NCBI RefSeq assembly: GCF_030269325.1
Contig: NZ_BSTD01000001.1
Span: 1,752,681 to 1,816,680, forward strand
Length of the DNA stretch: 64,000 nt
Reading direction: 5' to 3'
DNA from: Amycolatopsis sp. NBRC 101858
GTDB taxonomy: Bacteria > Actinomycetota > Actinomycetes > Mycobacteriales > Pseudonocardiaceae
Part shown: positions 62,816 to 64,000 of the stretch, one piece after another
Numbering within the stretch: position 1 is the stretch's first letter
Layout of the letters: each line of letters opens with the position of its first letter
Notes under the pieces: generated by a model
Databases searched by the model: none
What the model saw: only the letters and a program-made list of their open reading frames with translations
Told to the model about the DNA's origin: nothing
Program-made: the position numbers and the translations under genes

Positions 62816-63171
62816 CGGTCCCGCCGCACCGTCACGGCGACGTCGTCGAAGGTCAGCGGGATCGGCGCGGACGGCTTGTGCACCGTCACCTCGACCGCGC
62901 CCAGCCGCTCGTCGCGCAGGACCTCGTCGGCGATCTTCCCCGCGACGCTCTCGATGAGGTCGTACGGCTCGCCCGCGACGATCCCCGCCGCCAGCTCGGC
63001 CAGCTCGCCGTAGTGCAGCGTCTTGGTCAGGTCGTCCGACGCGGCGGCGGGCCCGAGGTCCAGCCACACGGTGATGTCGACGACGAACTCCTGCCCGTCC
63101 CGCTTCTCGTGCTCGAACACGCCGTGGTGGCCGAACACCCGCAGGCCGGTCAGCGTGATCCGGTCAGACAT
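62812..63171 (-). CDS. folB: Dihydroneopterin aldolase
   Basis: FolB converts dihydroneopterin to hydroxymethyl-dihydropterin and glycolaldehyde. Starting at the ATG that overlaps folP by 8 bp, it has 119 residues. [20 protein letters not shown] is the family signature with the catalytic-site Glu, and [18 protein letters not shown] carries the conserved Lys. Cotranscribed with folP and folK. Confidence 0.95.
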   Translation of the reverse strand: MSDRITLTGLRVFGHHGVFEHEKRDGQEFVVDITVWLDLGPAAASDDLTKTLHYGELAELAAGIVAGEPYDLIESVAGKIADEVLRDERLGAVEVTVHKPSAPIPLTFDDVAVTVRRDR

Positions 63172-64000
63172 CCGGCGAACCCTTCCACCAAGCGGCGGCC
63201 ACGGCGACCGCGTCGAGCGAAGCCCCGACCTCGTGCACCCGCACACCCCACGCGCCGGCGGCCGCGGCGAGCGCGGAGATGGCGGCGGTGGCGTCCTCAC
63301 GGCCGTCCGGCGGCCGCGGCGTGCCGTCCTTTTCGGACAGCAGCCGGCCGAGGAACCGTTTGCGCGAGGCACCGACGAGCACCGGGAAACCCAGGGAAAG
63401 CAGCGAATCCAGCCCGCGCAGCAAGGCCCAGTCGTGCTCCGCGTCCTTCGCGAAGCCCAGCCCGGGGTCCAGCACGATCGCGCTCTCGGCAACTCCGGCG
63501 GCGAGCGCTTCGTCCACTCTGGACAGCAGCTCGGCACGAACATCGGCGACGACGTCTTCGTACTTGGCGAGGGCTTGCATGGTGCTGCTGTGCCCCCGCC
63601 AGTGCATCAGCACCCACGGCGCCCCGGACTCCGCAGCAACACGCGCCATGTCCGGATCGGCCAGCCCACCCGAGACGTCGTTGATGACCCTCGCCCCAGC
63701 ATCGAGCGCCGCGGCGGCGACGGAGGCACGCGTGGTGTCGACCGAGAGCTGAAGGCCTTCGCCGGCGAGGGTGCGGATCACGGGGATGATCCGCTGCAAC
63801 TCCGTCTCGGCGTCCACCCGGGACGCACCAGGCCGGGTCGACTCGCCACCGACGTCGATCAGGTCGGCCCCGCGCGCCCACATTGCGCGGGCGTGCTCCA
63901 GCGCCTGGTCGAGCCCGAGGTACCGGCCACCGTCCGAAAAGGAATCGGGCGTCACGTTCAGCACGCCCATCACGACGCACCGGCCCGGCGTGGGTAGCCC
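63164..64000 (-). CDS. folP: Dihydropteroate synthase, N-terminus beyond the window
   Basis: FolP joins p-aminobenzoate to the pterin and is the sulfonamide target. The visible part (about 278 residues) contains [42 protein letters not shown] and GASRKRFLG, in the right order and spacing. The frame stays open past the last base, so the start codon lies outside. It overlaps folB by 8 bp. Between the PWVLMHWRG block and DPGLGFAK the sequence is normal. Confidence 0.95.
   Translation of the reverse strand, partial: GLPTPGRCVVMGVLNVTPDSFSDGGRYLGLDQALEHARAMWARGADLIDVGGESTRPGASRVDAETELQRIIPVIRTLAGEGLQLSVDTTRASVAAAALDAGARVINDVSGGLADPDMARVAAESGAPWVLMHWRGHSSTMQALAKYEDVVADVRAELLSRVDEALAAGVAESAIVLDPGLGFAKDAEHDWALLRGLDSLLSLGFPVLVGASRKRFLGRLLSEKDGTPRPPDGREDATAAISALAAAAGAWGVRVHEVGASLDAVAVAAAWWKGSPDV

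Overview
The window is GC-rich (about 70%) chromosomal DNA of a high-GC actinobacterium. CarD, Lsr2, ClpC with an LGF loop, an IdeR-type iron box, an MhuD-type haem oxygenase, SARP and DrrAB families, frequent GTG/TTG starts and several probable leaderless promoters all point to Actinomycetia. From memory of gene order, the backbone matches Mycobacterium tuberculosis Rv3579c to Rv3608c. The accessory content is most like Pseudonocardiaceae (Amycolatopsis-like). The genus is inference. No rRNA, tRNA, CRISPR array, transposase or phage module was recognised.

Layout. 1-8.4 kb: radA, an LpqE-like lipoprotein, carD, ispD (very divergent), ispF, two PPOX-fold proteins, a HAD protein, cysS and an rRNA methyltransferase. 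8.5-24.6 kb is an accessory stretch: an MBOAT acyltransferase, an SGNH hydrolase, a histidine phosphatase, a transglutaminase-like protein, an unrecognised membrane/cupin-like/HD three-gene run, a class II aldolase, a DivIVA-like coiled-coil protein, three tandem DUF445 membrane proteins, a znuABC zinc importer and a LacI regulator. 24.7-33.7 kb returns to the conserved block: carbonic anhydrase, mutY, a Tat-exported amidase, an alpha/beta hydrolase, an M1 lipoprotein peptidase, a decayed pseudogene between 28-bp direct repeats, a frameshifted AAA ATPase, and mhuD overlapping a Sir2 gene. 33.7-45.3 kb is accessory: a membrane EEP protein, a DrrAB-type exporter, an AfsR/SARP regulator, a second M1 peptidase, pyroglutamyl peptidase, a YbaB-like protein and an Hsp70-like ATPase. 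45.3-64 kb is conserved again: clpC, an iron-regulated FhuF-like reductase, lsr2, lysS, the pantothenate genes (coaX, panD, panC and a DUF2520 gene), PrsW, a repeat-rich membrane protein, DUF3180, and folK-folB-folP running off the right edge.

Working together. ispD-ispF belong to the MEP isoprenoid pathway. panC/panD/coaX feed coenzyme A. folP/folB/folK make the dihydropteroate part of folate. znuABC imports zinc behind a Zur-like palindrome. The FhuF-like protein (iron release from siderophores) and MhuD (iron release from haem) form an iron theme, with a 17/19 iron box in front of the former. Convergent gene pairs are usually separated by perfect inverted repeats or overlap at their stop codons.

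Most worth a second look: the 130-bp symmetric repeat array at 28,068-28,190; the 28-bp direct repeats that bracket a pseudogene at 30,400-31,136; an IspD lacking its nucleotide-binding signature; the membrane/cupin/HD cassette at 12.7-15.1 kb; and the three tandem DUF445 genes.
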